Source of the DNA: Burkholderia sp. PAMC 26561
GTDB lineage: Bacteria > Pseudomonadota > Gammaproteobacteria > Burkholderiales > Burkholderiaceae
Length of the DNA: 64,000 nucleotides
Assembly (NCBI RefSeq): GCF_001557535.2
Contig: NZ_CP014306.1
Location: 1,178,001-1,242,000 of the forward strand
Reading direction: 5' to 3'
Each line of letters begins with the position of its first letter. Position 1 is the stretch's first letter. Positions 22,267-31,844 of this stretch are shown piece after piece. Under the pieces are notes generated by a model. It did not search any database. It was not told where the DNA came from and saw only the letters and a program-made list of their open reading frames with translations. The translations under genes were made by a program, and so were the position numbers.

Positions 22267-23241
22267 TTAACCGCGCAGCGGACGAACCTTGGCGATTATC
22301 TCGCCGACGATTCCGCGCCTGAAAAGCAGCACACACGCTATAAAGATAAGCCCCGTTACGATCGTCACTGACTCGCCAAGTGAATTGAACCAGTCGATGC
22401 CGGTAAGCCGCGTCAAACCGGTGCCGATATCGCCAAGACGATTTTCCAGCGCCACGATAATGAACGCGCCAAGCAAAGGTCCGAACATCGTGCTCATGCC
22501 GCCGACGAGCGTCATCAGTACAACGAGACCCGACATGGTCCAGTAGGCATCGCCCAGGGTTTCGAACCCAAGTACCAGCGTTTGCAGTGCGCCGGCCAAT
22601 CCGGCAAGCCCCGCCGACAACACGAACGCCACCAGTTTGAAGCGCGATGTATCGTACCCAAGCGAGATTGCGCGCGGTTCATTCTCCTTGATCGCAATCA
22701 GCACCTGGCCAAACGGCGAATGCACGATCCGCACGATAAACCCGAACGCCAGCACCATCACCAGCAGCACCACATAGTAGAGCGTCAGGTCGGAACTGAG
22801 ACTGATCGCGCCGAAGAGCTTGCCGCGCGGCACGCCTTGCAAGCCGTCCTCGCCGTGCGTAAACGGCGCCTGCAGGAACACGAAGTAAACCATCTGCGCA
22901 AGGGCGAGCGTGACCATCGCGAAGTAGATGCCCTGGCGGCGGATCGCAAACAAGCCGACGATCAGCCCAAGCAACGTGGCGACCGCCGTCCCCGCGATCA
23001 CGCCGAGTTCCGGCGTAAAGCCCAGCGTCTGGATGGCGTAACCCGCCGTATAACCCGCGCTTGCGAGGAACATTGCATGGCCAAACGACAGCAACCCCGT
23101 ATAACCGATCAACAAATTGAACGCCGCCGCAAATAACGCGAAGCACAACACCTTCATCATGAAGACAGGATAGATCCCCAGGAACGGCGCCGCGATCAGG
23201 CCGGCCAGCAATACGCCGTAGAGTACTTTTCTCAACATCAT
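22267..23241 (-). CDS. livM: HAAT transporter permease LivM (cluster 2)
   Basis: 324-residue inner-membrane permease with about nine hydrophobic helices. Family marks are NLLIGYTGLLSFGHAMFL near the N-terminus, RAISLGYDTSRFKLVAF in the conserved cytoplasmic loop and GGMSTMFGPLLGA later. Its ATG overlaps the livH2 stop by four bases (ATGA). Last gene of cluster 2. Confidence 0.95.
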   Translation of the reverse strand: MMLRKVLYGVLLAGLIAAPFLGIYPVFMMKVLCFALFAAAFNLLIGYTGLLSFGHAMFLASAGYTAGYAIQTLGFTPELGVIAGTAVATLLGLIVGLFAIRRQGIYFAMVTLALAQMVYFVFLQAPFTHGEDGLQGVPRGKLFGAISLSSDLTLYYVVLLVMVLAFGFIVRIVHSPFGQVLIAIKENEPRAISLGYDTSRFKLVAFVLSAGLAGLAGALQTLVLGFETLGDAYWTMSGLVVLMTLVGGMSTMFGPLLGAFIIVALENRLGDIGTGLTRLTGIDWFNSLGESVTIVTGLIFIACVLLFRRGIVGEIIAKVRPLRG

Positions 23242-24122
23242 TTTTCCTTGCCGAAAAGTCCCGCCGGGCGCACGAGCAGCACCAGCGCCATGATGACGAA
23301 GACGACTGTCGCGGACGCTTCCGGATAAAACACGCGGGTCAGGCCTTCAATCACGCCGAGGCCGAGGCCGGTGAGTATCGAGCCCATGATGGAACCCATG
23401 CCGCCGATCACCACCACCGCGAACACGGTGATGATCATCGACTGGCCCATCAGCGGCGAGACCTGGATCACGGGCGCGGCAAGCACGCCGGCAAAGGCCG
23501 CGAGCGCGACGCCGAAACCGTAGGTGAGTGTGACCATCAAAGGCACGTTGATGCCGAATGCCTCGACCATCTTCGGATTCTCGGTGCCTGCACGAAGATA
23601 CGCGCCAAGCCGCGTTTTCTCAATGACGAACCAGGTCGCAAAACACACTACGAGCGATGCAACCACGACCCACGCGCGATAGTTCGGCAAATACATGAAG
23701 CCGAGATTCGTCGCGCCGGCGAGCATCGAAGGTACGTCGTAGGGCTGCCCTGATGATCCGTACACCGAACGAAATACGCCTTCAATCACGAGCGTCAGGC
23801 CAAACGTAAGCAGCAGGCCATAAAGATGGTCGAGCTTGTAAAGCCAGCGCAGCATCGTGCGTTCAATCACAATGCCGAATACGCCGACAATCAGGGGCGC
23901 GAGCACGAGCATCGCCCAGTAGGGCACGTTGAAATAGGAGAAGCCCATCCACGTGAGCATTGCGCCCAGCATGAACAACGCGCCGTGCGCAAAGTTGATC
24001 ACGTTGAGCAGGCCGAAGATTACCGCGAGGCCAAGGCTCAGGATGGCGTAGAAAGAACCGTTCACCAGTCCGAGCAGCAACTGGCTCATCATCGCTGCGA
24101 GCGGAATGCCGAAAATTTCCAT
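23238..24122 (-). CDS. livH: HAAT transporter permease LivH (cluster 2)
   Basis: 294 residues from the ATG at 24122 (MEIFGIPLAAMMSQLLLGLV); the frame is open a further 29 codons but that part is polar and unlike the family. It carries NGSFYAILSLGLAVIFGLLN and VVIGGMGSIMGSI, typical of LivH. It lies 114 bases after the binding-protein gene and overlaps livM by four bases. Confidence 0.95.
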   Translation of the reverse strand: MEIFGIPLAAMMSQLLLGLVNGSFYAILSLGLAVIFGLLNVINFAHGALFMLGAMLTWMGFSYFNVPYWAMLVLAPLIVGVFGIVIERTMLRWLYKLDHLYGLLLTFGLTLVIEGVFRSVYGSSGQPYDVPSMLAGATNLGFMYLPNYRAWVVVASLVVCFATWFVIEKTRLGAYLRAGTENPKMVEAFGINVPLMVTLTYGFGVALAAFAGVLAAPVIQVSPLMGQSMIITVFAVVVIGGMGSIMGSILTGLGLGVIEGLTRVFYPEASATVVFVIMALVLLVRPAGLFGKEK

Positions 24123-24236
24123 TGAATCTGCCGTCAAAGGTGTTTCGACGCATCCGGTCCCGTAAGACAACTTGCGTCGATCGATCATGCGGATTCGCTT
24201 TCGATGCAAATCCGCAAAGCGGTCACTGCCGGCCGC

Positions 24237-25460
24237 TTATTTCCACAAAGCGCAGCGCGATTCAGCTTTGGTCGCGAACGCCTGGTCACCCGGAATGGTC
24301 GCGGTGATCTTGTAGTAATCCCACGGTTCCTTCGACTCAGACGGCTTCTTCACTTCCATCAGGTACATGTCGTGAATCATGCTGCCGTCGGCACGGATGT
24401 AGCCGTTCTGGGTGTAGAAGTCGTTGATCTTCGCCTTGTGCAACTGGTCCATGACCTTGTCGCTGTCGGTCGTACCGGCCGCCTGCACTGCCTTCAGGTA
24501 GGTCGTGACGGCCGAGTAATCCGCAGCATGAAGACTCGTCGGCATCTTCTTCATCTTCGCGAAGTAGCGTTGCGCCCAGGCGCGCGTCGTTGCGTCCTTG
24601 TTCCAGTACCAGCTATCCGTCGCCACCAGCCCTTGCGTGGTTTCGAGGCCCAGGCTGTGGATATCGGTCAGGAAGATCAGCAGCGCGGCAATCTTCATCT
24701 GCTTGGTGATGCCAAATTCCTTCGCGGCCTTGATCGAGTTGATGGTGTCGCCACCGGCGTTGGCAAGACCGAGCACCTGCGCCTTCGACGCTTGCGCCTG
24801 CAACAAGAACGACGAAAAATCCGATGCCGACAGCGGATGACGCACCGCGCCCAGCACTTGGCCGCCGTTCGCTTTCACCACGTCCGAGGTGTTCTTTTCC
24901 AGCGCCTTGCCGAACGCGTAATCCGCCGTGAGGAAGTACCACGTCTTGCCACCCTGCTTCGTCACGGCCGAACCCGTGCCCTTCGCGAGAGCCATGGTGT
25001 CGTATGCGTAATGAACCGTGTACGGCGTGCATTGTTCGTTGGTGAGGTTATCCGCGCCCGCACCAATGTTGATGTACGGAATCTTCTTCTCGCCGGCGAC
25101 CTGGTTCGTCGACAAGGCCGTCGCCGAATTCGTTCCGCCGATGATCACGTTCACACCATCGCGATCGATCCATTCACGTGCGCGCGACGCCGCAATGTCA
25201 GCCTTGTTCTGGTGATCCGCGTAGACGAGTTCGATGGGCTTGCCATTCACCTTGCCGCCGAAATCGGCGATTGCCATGCGGATCGATTCGAGTCCGCCTT
25301 GCCCGTCGATGTCCGCATAAAGACCCGAAAGGTCCGTGATGTAGCCGATCTTCACCGTATCGCCAGGCGCCGCCTGAACGTTGCCCGCCATCAGCGATGC
25401 CGTGGCCGCGGCAACGGCCATGCAGATACCCGAGAGGCGCGCGAGGGTCTTCTTCTTCAT
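24237..25460 (-). CDS. livK: HAAT transporter periplasmic binding protein (cluster 2)
   Basis: 407 residues from ATG 25460 (MKKKTLARLSGICMAVAAAT, signal peptide cleaved after NVQA). It starts VKIGYITDLSGLYADIDGQG and belongs to the class that binds small organic acids, amides or aromatic compounds rather than classical LivJ/LivK. It differs clearly from the two binding proteins of cluster 1. Two cysteines (EQC and SRC near the end) remain. The gene sits between the ATPase and permease genes. The GMC oxidoreductase upstream might act on the imported compound; that is only a guess from position. Confidence 0.92.
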   Translation of the reverse strand: MKKKTLARLSGICMAVAAATASLMAGNVQAAPGDTVKIGYITDLSGLYADIDGQGGLESIRMAIADFGGKVNGKPIELVYADHQNKADIAASRAREWIDRDGVNVIIGGTNSATALSTNQVAGEKKIPYINIGAGADNLTNEQCTPYTVHYAYDTMALAKGTGSAVTKQGGKTWYFLTADYAFGKALEKNTSDVVKANGGQVLGAVRHPLSASDFSSFLLQAQASKAQVLGLANAGGDTINSIKAAKEFGITKQMKIAALLIFLTDIHSLGLETTQGLVATDSWYWNKDATTRAWAQRYFAKMKKMPTSLHAADYSAVTTYLKAVQAAGTTDSDKVMDQLHKAKINDFYTQNGYIRADGSMIHDMYLMEVKKPSESKEPWDYYKITATIPGDQAFATKAESRCALWK

Positions 25461-25512
25461 TACAGTCTCCGTTGAGTTGTTGTTCTTGCTGCTGGCCGCG
25501 TGCCGAACCGGG

Positions 25513-26274
25513 TCATACCCCGAGCAGTTCGTGCAGCACCGGCATTTTCGTTTCGAGTTCCCCGGCATTGAAATGCTCGACAATCTTCCCGTGCTCCATG
25601 ACGTAGAAGCGATCGGCGAGCGGCGCCGCGAAGCGAAAATTCTGTTCGACCATGACGATGGTGTAACCCCGCGCCTTGAGCATCAGGATCATCCGTGCAA
25701 GCGTCTGCACGATCACAGGGGCGAGCCCTTCCGAGATCTCGTCGAGCAGCAGCAGGTTTGCGCCCGTGCGCAAGATGCGCGCAACGGCCAGCATCTGCTG
25801 TTCGCCGCCGGAAAGCCGCGTCCCCTGGCTATGGCGACGCTCCTTGAGATTGGGAAACATCGAATAGATTTCATCGATGGACATCGCTTCCTTCGGATTC
25901 CCGACTACCGGCGGAAGCATCAGGTTTTCCTCGCACGACAAGCTCGAGAAGATGCCGCGTTCTTCCGGGCAATAACCCACGCCGTAATGCGCGATCTTGT
26001 GTGTCGCCATGCCGACCGTCTCGTGTCCGCCGATACGGATCGAGCCCGTGCGCCGTCCGGTCAGGCCCATGATCGCGCGCATCGTGGTCGTGCGGCCCGC
26101 GCCGTTGCGCCCGAGCAGCGTGACCACTTCGCCGCGGCTCACCTTCAGATCCACGCCGTGCAGGATATGCGACTCGCCGTACCACGCTTGCGCGCCGACA
26201 AGTTCGAGCGCAGGCTCACCCGCCGATGCATCGCGCGATTGTTGTGCGCGGCGTTCTTCCACGATCGTGCTCAT
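25513..26274 (-). CDS. livF: HAAT transporter ATPase LivF (cluster 2) with arginine in Walker A
   Basis: 253-residue ABC ATPase. The signature LSGGEQQMLA and Walker B LLLLDEISEGL are normal. Walker A reads GRNGAGRTT (residues 55-63): the usually invariant lysine is arginine (codon CGC). The first 20 residues are an extra polar extension. Its ATG overlaps the livG2 stop by four bases. If ATP binding is impaired, the LivG partner may supply the main catalytic site. Confidence 0.93.
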   Translation of the reverse strand: MSTIVEERRAQQSRDASAGEPALELVGAQAWYGESHILHGVDLKVSRGEVVTLLGRNGAGRTTTMRAIMGLTGRRTGSIRIGGHETVGMATHKIAHYGVGYCPEERGIFSSLSCEENLMLPPVVGNPKEAMSIDEIYSMFPNLKERRHSQGTRLSGGEQQMLAVARILRTGANLLLLDEISEGLAPVIVQTLARMILMLKARGYTIVMVEQNFRFAAPLADRFYVMEHGKIVEHFNAGELETKMPVLHELLGV

Positions 26275-27050
26275 GCGTGCGCTCCGGCAAGGGCCGCGTC
26301 GGCGCTGCCCATATAGGCTTCCATCACGAGCGCGTTCTTCGATACCTCCGCGTAGCTGCCCTCGGCCAGTACTTCCCCGCGTTGCAGGACGGTGATGGTG
26401 TCCGAGATCCCGGCGATCACGTTCATGTTGTGCTCGACCATGAGAATGGTGCGTCCCACCGACACTTTCTTGATCAGCGCCGTCACGCGGTCCACGTCTT
26501 CATGTCCCATGCCTTGCGTGGGTTCATCGAGCAGCATGAGTTCGGGTTCCATCGACAATGTGGTGGCGATTTCGAGCGCGCGCTTGCGGCCGTATGAAAG
26601 TTCGACCGTGGTGGTATCGGCGAAATCGGTCAGGCCGACTTGCGTGAGCAGATCCATGGCACGGTCGTTGAGTTCGTTGAGCACGCGCTCGCTTTTCCAG
26701 AACTTGAACGATGTGCCGAGCGATCGCTGCAAGCCAATACGCACGTTCTGCATGACCGTCAGATGCGGGAATACAGCAGAAATCTGAAATGACCGGATCA
26801 CGCCGCGACGCGCAATCTGCGCCGGACGTTCGCGCGTGATATCGGCTCCGTTGAAAACAATCTGTCCCGCAGTCGGTTCGAGAAACTTGGTAAGCAGGTT
26901 GAAGCAAGTGGTCTTGCCGGCGCCGTTGGGACCGATCAATGCATGAATCGAACCCCGGCGCACACGCAGGTTCACATCGTTCACGGCGGTGAAGCCTTTG
27001 AATTCTTTTGTCAGGCCGCGGGTTTCCAGAATCGTGTCGCCGAGAATCAT
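26271..27050 (-). CDS. livG: HAAT transporter ATPase LivG (cluster 2)
   Basis: 259 residues from ATG 27050, which is directly preceded by GGAAGGGG; an ATG four codons earlier is also open. Walker A is GPNGAGKTT, Walker B LMLLDEPTQGM, and the signature region reads LSYGRKRALEIA, the variant usual in this LivG subfamily. First gene of cluster 2, 346 bases after the GMC oxidoreductase gene. Confidence 0.95.
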   Translation of the reverse strand: MILGDTILETRGLTKEFKGFTAVNDVNLRVRRGSIHALIGPNGAGKTTCFNLLTKFLEPTAGQIVFNGADITRERPAQIARRGVIRSFQISAVFPHLTVMQNVRIGLQRSLGTSFKFWKSERVLNELNDRAMDLLTQVGLTDFADTTTVELSYGRKRALEIATTLSMEPELMLLDEPTQGMGHEDVDRVTALIKKVSVGRTILMVEHNMNVIAGISDTITVLQRGEVLAEGSYAEVSKNALVMEAYMGSADAALAGAHA

Positions 27051-27395
27051 GTCCCCTTCCATGCTTGGTTTGAGCCTTAAAGCCCGGCCTTTGTTTTCAG
27101 CCTCAACAGGGCGCGCTTTTGGCGCATGCCATCGGTGCTCGCTTTCGTTCGTACGGTGCTTGTGCCCGGGACTTGTGTTGCGGTGCTGGCGTTGTGCTAA
27201 CTCGTGCTTGCTGCGTTTTTTGCGTGCCGCACAACGCTCGTGCAGACCTGCGGCACATCAGGGACGTCTGATGTATTGTCGCGCCAATGATGCAGCGCAA
27301 TCATCGGGATTTGCACTTAGTCAGGCGCTTTGTTTTTCAGCCGGGCCGCTTAATCGTTCAAACAATGCGCGTTACTGAACATATCCGGGTCATAT
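27051..27395. other. Non-coding gap between GMC oxidoreductase and livG2
   Basis: About 345 bases without a supportable gene. It has irregular G/T-rich runs and no clear terminator. It should contain the promoter of cluster 2 on the minus strand, but I could not pick one with confidence. Confidence 0.5.
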
Positions 27396-29072
27396 TCAGG
27401 CACCCGATACCAGCGTGCGAACCTGCGAGCCCAGGAACCTGCGGTCCGCGCGAATCATCTCGCTGGCCCTTTCAGCGATCATCAGCGTTGGCGAGTTGGT
27501 ATTGCCCGATGTAATGGTCGGCATGACGGAAGCATCGACTACGCGCAGGCCTTCGACGCCAATGACACGCAGGCGGCTGTCGACGACGGCGGCCGGATCG
27601 TTATCGGTTCCCATGCGGCACGTCCCGACCGGATGGAAAATCGTCGTGCCGATCTTTCCCGCGGCCACGGCCAGCTCGGCATCGGTCTGGAACGCCGCGC
27701 CGGGGAGGATCTCTTCGGGCGAGTACCTGGCGAGCGCGGGCGCGGCCGCGATGCGCCGCGTCAGCTTCAAGGCGTTGACTGCAACCTCGCGATCACGATC
27801 CGTCGATAAATAATTGGGCGCGATCAACGGCGCGACCTTCGCATCCGGCGAAGCAATGTGAACGCTTCCCCGCGACGTAGGGCGCAGCGGACACACCGAA
27901 GCCGTGAACGCGTTGAACGCATGCAATGGCTCGCCAAACCGGTCCAGCGACAAAGGCTGCACGTGATACTCCACGTCGGGCCGGGTGATGGTTGCATCGT
28001 CGGGATTGGATTTGGCGAACGCACCGAGCTGGGACGGCGCCATGGACATTGGCCCGCTGCGCATGACCGCGTATTGCAACCCGATCCACGCCTTGCCCCA
28101 CCATTTCGCTGAAAGGGTATTCAGGGTACGTACGCCGCTAACTTTATAAGCCATCCTAAGCTGCAGATGATCCTGCAGATTCTCGCCGACGCCGCGCAGA
28201 TCCTGGATCACATCGATACCCAGTTTCTGCAGCCGCGCGCCATTGCCAATGCCCGACAGCTCCAGCAATTGCGGCGAGTTCACCGCGCCCGCGCTGACAA
28301 TCACTTCGCAACGCGCCTTCGCAAGATAGTCCGTGTCGCCGCCGCGATATTCCACGCCGACGCAGCGCTTGCCCTCCATCACGAGGCGCTGGGTATGCGC
28401 GCCCGTGATGATGGTGAGATTGGAGCGCTTCATAGCGGGTCGCAAGAATGCCTTCGATGCATTCCAGCGAATCCCGCTGCGCTGGTTGACATCGAAGTAG
28501 CCTACGCCCGTGTTGTCGCCGCGGTTGAAGTCATCGGTGGCGGGAAGGCCCGTTTGCTGCGCCGCTTGCGCAAAGGTTTCCAGCACCTTCCACTTGAGCC
28601 GCTGCTTTTCAACGCGCCATTCCCCGCCCGTTCCGTGCCACTGGTTGGCGCCACCGTGATGGTCTTCGCTGCGCTTGAAGACGGGCAGCACCGAATCCCA
28701 GGACCAGTCGCGGTCGCCGGTAATGGCCGCCCAGTCGTCGTAATCTTCGCGCTGGCCACGCATGTAGATCATGCCGTTAATCGATGAGCATCCGCCCAGC
28801 ACGCGGCCGCGCGGATAGGAGAGCGAACGGCCATCGAGTCCGGCTTCCGCCTGCGTCTTATAAAGCCAGTCCGTACGCGGATTGCCGATGCAATATAAAT
28901 AGCCGACCGGCACGTGAATCCAGTGATAGTTGTCCCGGCCGCCGGCTTCGAGCAGAAGGACGCTCACGTCCGCGTCTTCGGTCAGACGGTTGGCGAGCAC
29001 GCACCCTGCCGTCCCCGCGCCCACAATGATGTAGTCGAATTCGCCTTCGAGCTTGCGTGCGTCCTGTTTCAT
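27396..29072 (-). CDS. GMC-family FAD-dependent oxidoreductase (choline dehydrogenase-like)
   Basis: Flavoprotein alcohol dehydrogenase/oxidase. 558 residues. The ADP-binding motif is IIVGAGTAGCVLANRL (about 14-30). The GMC signatures RGRVLGGCSSINGMIYMRG (about 88-106) and GAVNSPQLLELSGIG (about 264-278) are intact. The C-terminal active site has HPVGTCRMG and, further on, SGNTNSPTLMIAERA. No signal peptide is visible, so it is probably cytoplasmic. The substrate is some alcohol; whether choline cannot be said. It is divergent from a LysR-type gene that probably controls it. Confidence 0.92.
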   Translation of the reverse strand: MKQDARKLEGEFDYIIVGAGTAGCVLANRLTEDADVSVLLLEAGGRDNYHWIHVPVGYLYCIGNPRTDWLYKTQAEAGLDGRSLSYPRGRVLGGCSSINGMIYMRGQREDYDDWAAITGDRDWSWDSVLPVFKRSEDHHGGANQWHGTGGEWRVEKQRLKWKVLETFAQAAQQTGLPATDDFNRGDNTGVGYFDVNQRSGIRWNASKAFLRPAMKRSNLTIITGAHTQRLVMEGKRCVGVEYRGGDTDYLAKARCEVIVSAGAVNSPQLLELSGIGNGARLQKLGIDVIQDLRGVGENLQDHLQLRMAYKVSGVRTLNTLSAKWWGKAWIGLQYAVMRSGPMSMAPSQLGAFAKSNPDDATITRPDVEYHVQPLSLDRFGEPLHAFNAFTASVCPLRPTSRGSVHIASPDAKVAPLIAPNYLSTDRDREVAVNALKLTRRIAAAPALARYSPEEILPGAAFQTDAELAVAAGKIGTTIFHPVGTCRMGTDNDPAAVVDSRLRVIGVEGLRVVDASVMPTITSGNTNSPTLMIAERASEMIRADRRFLGSQVRTLVSGA

Positions 29073-29219
29073 CTGCGTCTCCTGCGCGGCTCGCCCGTGG
29101 GCCGCCGATCTGATTCGAAGTATTTTTAAGCGTTAATTCTCCACACCCTACTGCGCTCGCAGTGCAGCAATCCAATCAGATATCTTCAATAGCTTTATAA
29201 GCCGCGCTAATATCAGGAT

Positions 29220-30140
29220 ATGGACCTGACTCTTCTTCGCGCCTTTGTGACCGTCGCCCGTGAGGGGAATCTCACGCGAGCAGCCGTACAACTGCATGTA
29301 TCGCAACCCGCCGTCAGCCTGCAGATCAAGAATCTGCAGGAAGCGCTGGGCGTGACGCTGTTCGTGCGGACGTCGCACGGCTTGATCATCACGCGCGACG
29401 GCGAAGCGCTGCTGCCGCACGCCGAACGCGCGCTTTACGCCGCGAGCGAGGTCCAGCGCGTCGCCGCCGGACTGCGGCACGAGATCAGCGGGCGGCTGAC
29501 CATCGGTACGATCCTCGATCCCGAATTCCTGCGGCTGGGCGGGTTTTTGCGCGCGTTGGTGGAGACCTACCCGCGGGTCGAGACGGCGCTCAGGCACGGC
29601 ATGTCCGGCTGGGTGCTCGAACGGCTGAAGGCGCGCGATCTGGACGTGGGGTTTTACATCGGCGATCCGGCGGTCGATGAACCCCGCGACGCCACGCGTT
29701 TTCATGTCGTTCAGCTCAAGCCCTATTTGTATCGCGTGCTCGCGCCGGCCGGCTGGAAAGACCGCGTGAACCGCACGACGCATCCAAAAACCGGCGCGCC
29801 GGATTGGGCCGCGCTCGCTCGTCTGCCATGGATCTGGACGCCGGCGGAATCGGCGCACAACCGTTTGCTGACACGCCTGTTCAATGCCCAAGGCGTCCAG
29901 CCCGTGAAAGTCGCCGAGGTGGACCAGGAGCCGTCAATGCTCGATCTCGTCAAGTCGGGCGTGGGACTGACCTTGGTCCGGGATTCGATTGCGCTTGCCG
30001 AGGCGCACGCGCATGCGCTGACTATCGTGGAGGGCGTCACGGTGCCGACGCAGTTGTCGTTCATCGTGTTGGCAGAGCGCCGCGAGGAGCCGAGCATTGC
30101 CGCGGCGTTACGTCTGATTGAAGACCAGTGGGCGACGTGA
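29220..30140 (+). CDS. LysR-family transcriptional regulator
   Basis: 306 residues: an N-terminal winged helix (LTRAAVQLHVSQPAVSLQIK, about residues 18-37) and a C-terminal co-inducer domain of the periplasmic-binding-protein fold. Divergent from the GMC oxidoreductase gene with a 147-base shared upstream region. That region contains an AT-rich stretch near 29175-29215 where a LysR site would be expected. Confidence 0.93.
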   Translation: MDLTLLRAFVTVAREGNLTRAAVQLHVSQPAVSLQIKNLQEALGVTLFVRTSHGLIITRDGEALLPHAERALYAASEVQRVAAGLRHEISGRLTIGTILDPEFLRLGGFLRALVETYPRVETALRHGMSGWVLERLKARDLDVGFYIGDPAVDEPRDATRFHVVQLKPYLYRVLAPAGWKDRVNRTTHPKTGAPDWAALARLPWIWTPAESAHNRLLTRLFNAQGVQPVKVAEVDQEPSMLDLVKSGVGLTLVRDSIALAEAHAHALTIVEGVTVPTQLSFIVLAERREEPSIAAALRLIEDQWAT

Positions 30141-30225
30141 CTGCGAAGTTCAATAGCGCGGCCGCCAAACTTTGTTAGTCTGAGGCTCGCGCTTCTCGCG
30201 CCCACGTGAACAGGAATACGCAAAC

Positions 30226-30744
30226 ATGGCACGAAACATTGAAATCAAGGCCCGCGCGCATCAGTTCGACCAGCTTCTGGCGCGCGCGGCTGCGCTCGCG
30301 ACAGAACCGCCGATGATCTATCGCCAGCAGGATTTTTTCTACGATGTGCCGAACGGCCGCCTCAAATTGCGTCAATTCGATGACAACACGCCCGCCGAAC
30401 TGATCTTCTATCAGCGCGACGACCGCGATGGCCCGAAGGTCTCGTATTACTCGCGCAGTCCGGTGACCAACCCCGAAGCCATGCACGCGCTGCTCGCGCA
30501 GGCGCTTAATACGCGCGGTATCGTGAACAAGGAGCGGCACGTCTATAACGTCGGGCGCACGCGGATTCATCTGGATCGCGTCGACGGGCTCGGCGATTTC
30601 ATCGAACTGGAAGTGCTGCTCGGTCAGGACGACGACGAAGAAAGCGGCGAGAAGGAAGCTGAAGAACTGTTCGCGAAGCTGGGGGTATCGAGTGCGGATC
30701 TGGTGCCGGTTGCGTACGTCGATTTGCTTAGCGAACCGGCTTGA
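30226..30744 (+). CDS. CYTH-domain protein (class IV adenylate cyclase/triphosphatase family)
   Basis: 172 residues forming one CYTH triphosphate-tunnel domain. It starts MARNIEIKARAHQFDQLLAR, where the usual ExExK reads NIEIK, as in one subfamily of class IV cyclase-like proteins. Alternating charged strand residues follow (GRLKLRQF, ELIFYQRDD, IHLDRVDGLGDFIELEV). Members hydrolyse inorganic triphosphate or thiamine triphosphate, or make cAMP; which applies here is unknown. Confidence 0.88.
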   Translation: MARNIEIKARAHQFDQLLARAAALATEPPMIYRQQDFFYDVPNGRLKLRQFDDNTPAELIFYQRDDRDGPKVSYYSRSPVTNPEAMHALLAQALNTRGIVNKERHVYNVGRTRIHLDRVDGLGDFIELEVLLGQDDDEESGEKEAEELFAKLGVSSADLVPVAYVDLLSEPA

Positions 30745-30750
30745 TCGGGT

Positions 30751-31239
30751 TCATTCCGGATCTTTGGCCGCGAGATGGCCGAGCGGCAACGGTCCGTTGC
30801 GCTTGAACGTGGTCAGCACGATGTTCGAGCGCACGCTGTCCACGCCCGGCACGCGCATCAGCTTCTTCATCACGAAGGTGGACAGTGCGTTCAGATCGGG
30901 CGCGACGATGCGCAGCAGGTAGTCGGCGTCACCCACGGTCGCGTGACATTCGAGCACCTCGGGCAAGGTCTCGATCTGCTGCTGGAACTGGTCGATAACC
31001 GTATCCCCGTGATGCTTCAGCTTGAGGCTGGTGAATGCGGTCACGCCGAGCCCGAGCTTTTCCGGACGCAGCACGACGCGGTATCCATCGATCACGCCAG
31101 TTGCTTCCAGCCGCTGCAGTCGCCTGCCGATCTGCGACGGCGACAGCGGCACTTCCTCGCCCAGTTGCTGGTGCGTGGCGCGGCCGAAGCGCTGCAGGAC
31201 GTCGAGCAGCGCGAGATCGAAGTGATCGAGGTCGATCAT
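30751..31239 (-). CDS. Lrp/AsnC-family transcriptional regulator
   Basis: 162 residues: an N-terminal helix-turn-helix (HQQLGEEVPLSPSQIGRRLQRLEATG, in part) and a C-terminal RAM domain with CHATVGDADYLLRIVAPDL. Convergent with the CYTH gene (six bases between stops) and divergent from phhB. In related bacteria a regulator of this kind neighbours phenylalanine hydroxylase genes, so aromatic amino acids are a likely effector by context. Confidence 0.92.
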   Translation of the reverse strand: MIDLDHFDLALLDVLQRFGRATHQQLGEEVPLSPSQIGRRLQRLEATGVIDGYRVVLRPEKLGLGVTAFTSLKLKHHGDTVIDQFQQQIETLPEVLECHATVGDADYLLRIVAPDLNALSTFVMKKLMRVPGVDSVRSNIVLTTFKRNGPLPLGHLAAKDPE

Positions 31240-31329
31240 GGAAAAAACCTGCGTTGGATCCGAAAGGACGCAAGCTTACCGCGCCGGGTGCAAGATAACG
31301 CATGACCCGGATTATGGAGAATCATCGAA

Positions 31330-31635
31330 ATGATCGAAAAACTCACAGCCAATGAATTGACCGCGCTTCTGAATGAGCTGCCTGGCTGGAAAACCGACGA
31401 CTCGGCAACGTCCATTCACCGCAGCTTCAAATTCGCCGACTTCAACGAAGCATTCGGTTTCATGACCCGTGTTGCAATCAAGGCGCAGGAGATGGACCAC
31501 CATCCGGAATGGTCGAACGTCTATAACAAGGTCGAAATCACGCTATCTACACACGAGGCAAAAGGCCTGACTTCGCGCGATGCGAAGCTGGCAAGGTTCA
31601 TCGGTTCAATCGCGAAAACTGCGGCCGATGCATAA
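31330..31635 (+). CDS. phhB: Pterin-4a-carbinolamine dehydratase
   Basis: Recycles the pterin cofactor of phenylalanine 4-monooxygenase. 101 residues with the active-site signature [21 protein letters not shown]. Complete and of normal length. It is divergent from the Lrp-type gene. No phenylalanine hydroxylase gene lies between or after them in this window, which is unusual given the role. Confidence 0.95.
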   Translation: MIEKLTANELTALLNELPGWKTDDSATSIHRSFKFADFNEAFGFMTRVAIKAQEMDHHPEWSNVYNKVEITLSTHEAKGLTSRDAKLARFIGSIAKTAADA

Positions 31636-31844
31636 AGACGGTGCCCGAAGCAATCTTATTGCGATAAAACCGTCACCTGCGTATTACAAACGATGACATT
31701 CAAAATCCGCAATATTAGGCTGTAAAAAGCGCGCCGCTCGCCCATTCGAAAGCAAAAACGAAGCGGGTTGCAAGACTTTGCCAACGCAGGCTTTCATTCG
31801 GAAAGTTGGAGCATAATCAATACGTAAGCTTTTGGAGTGACGCC

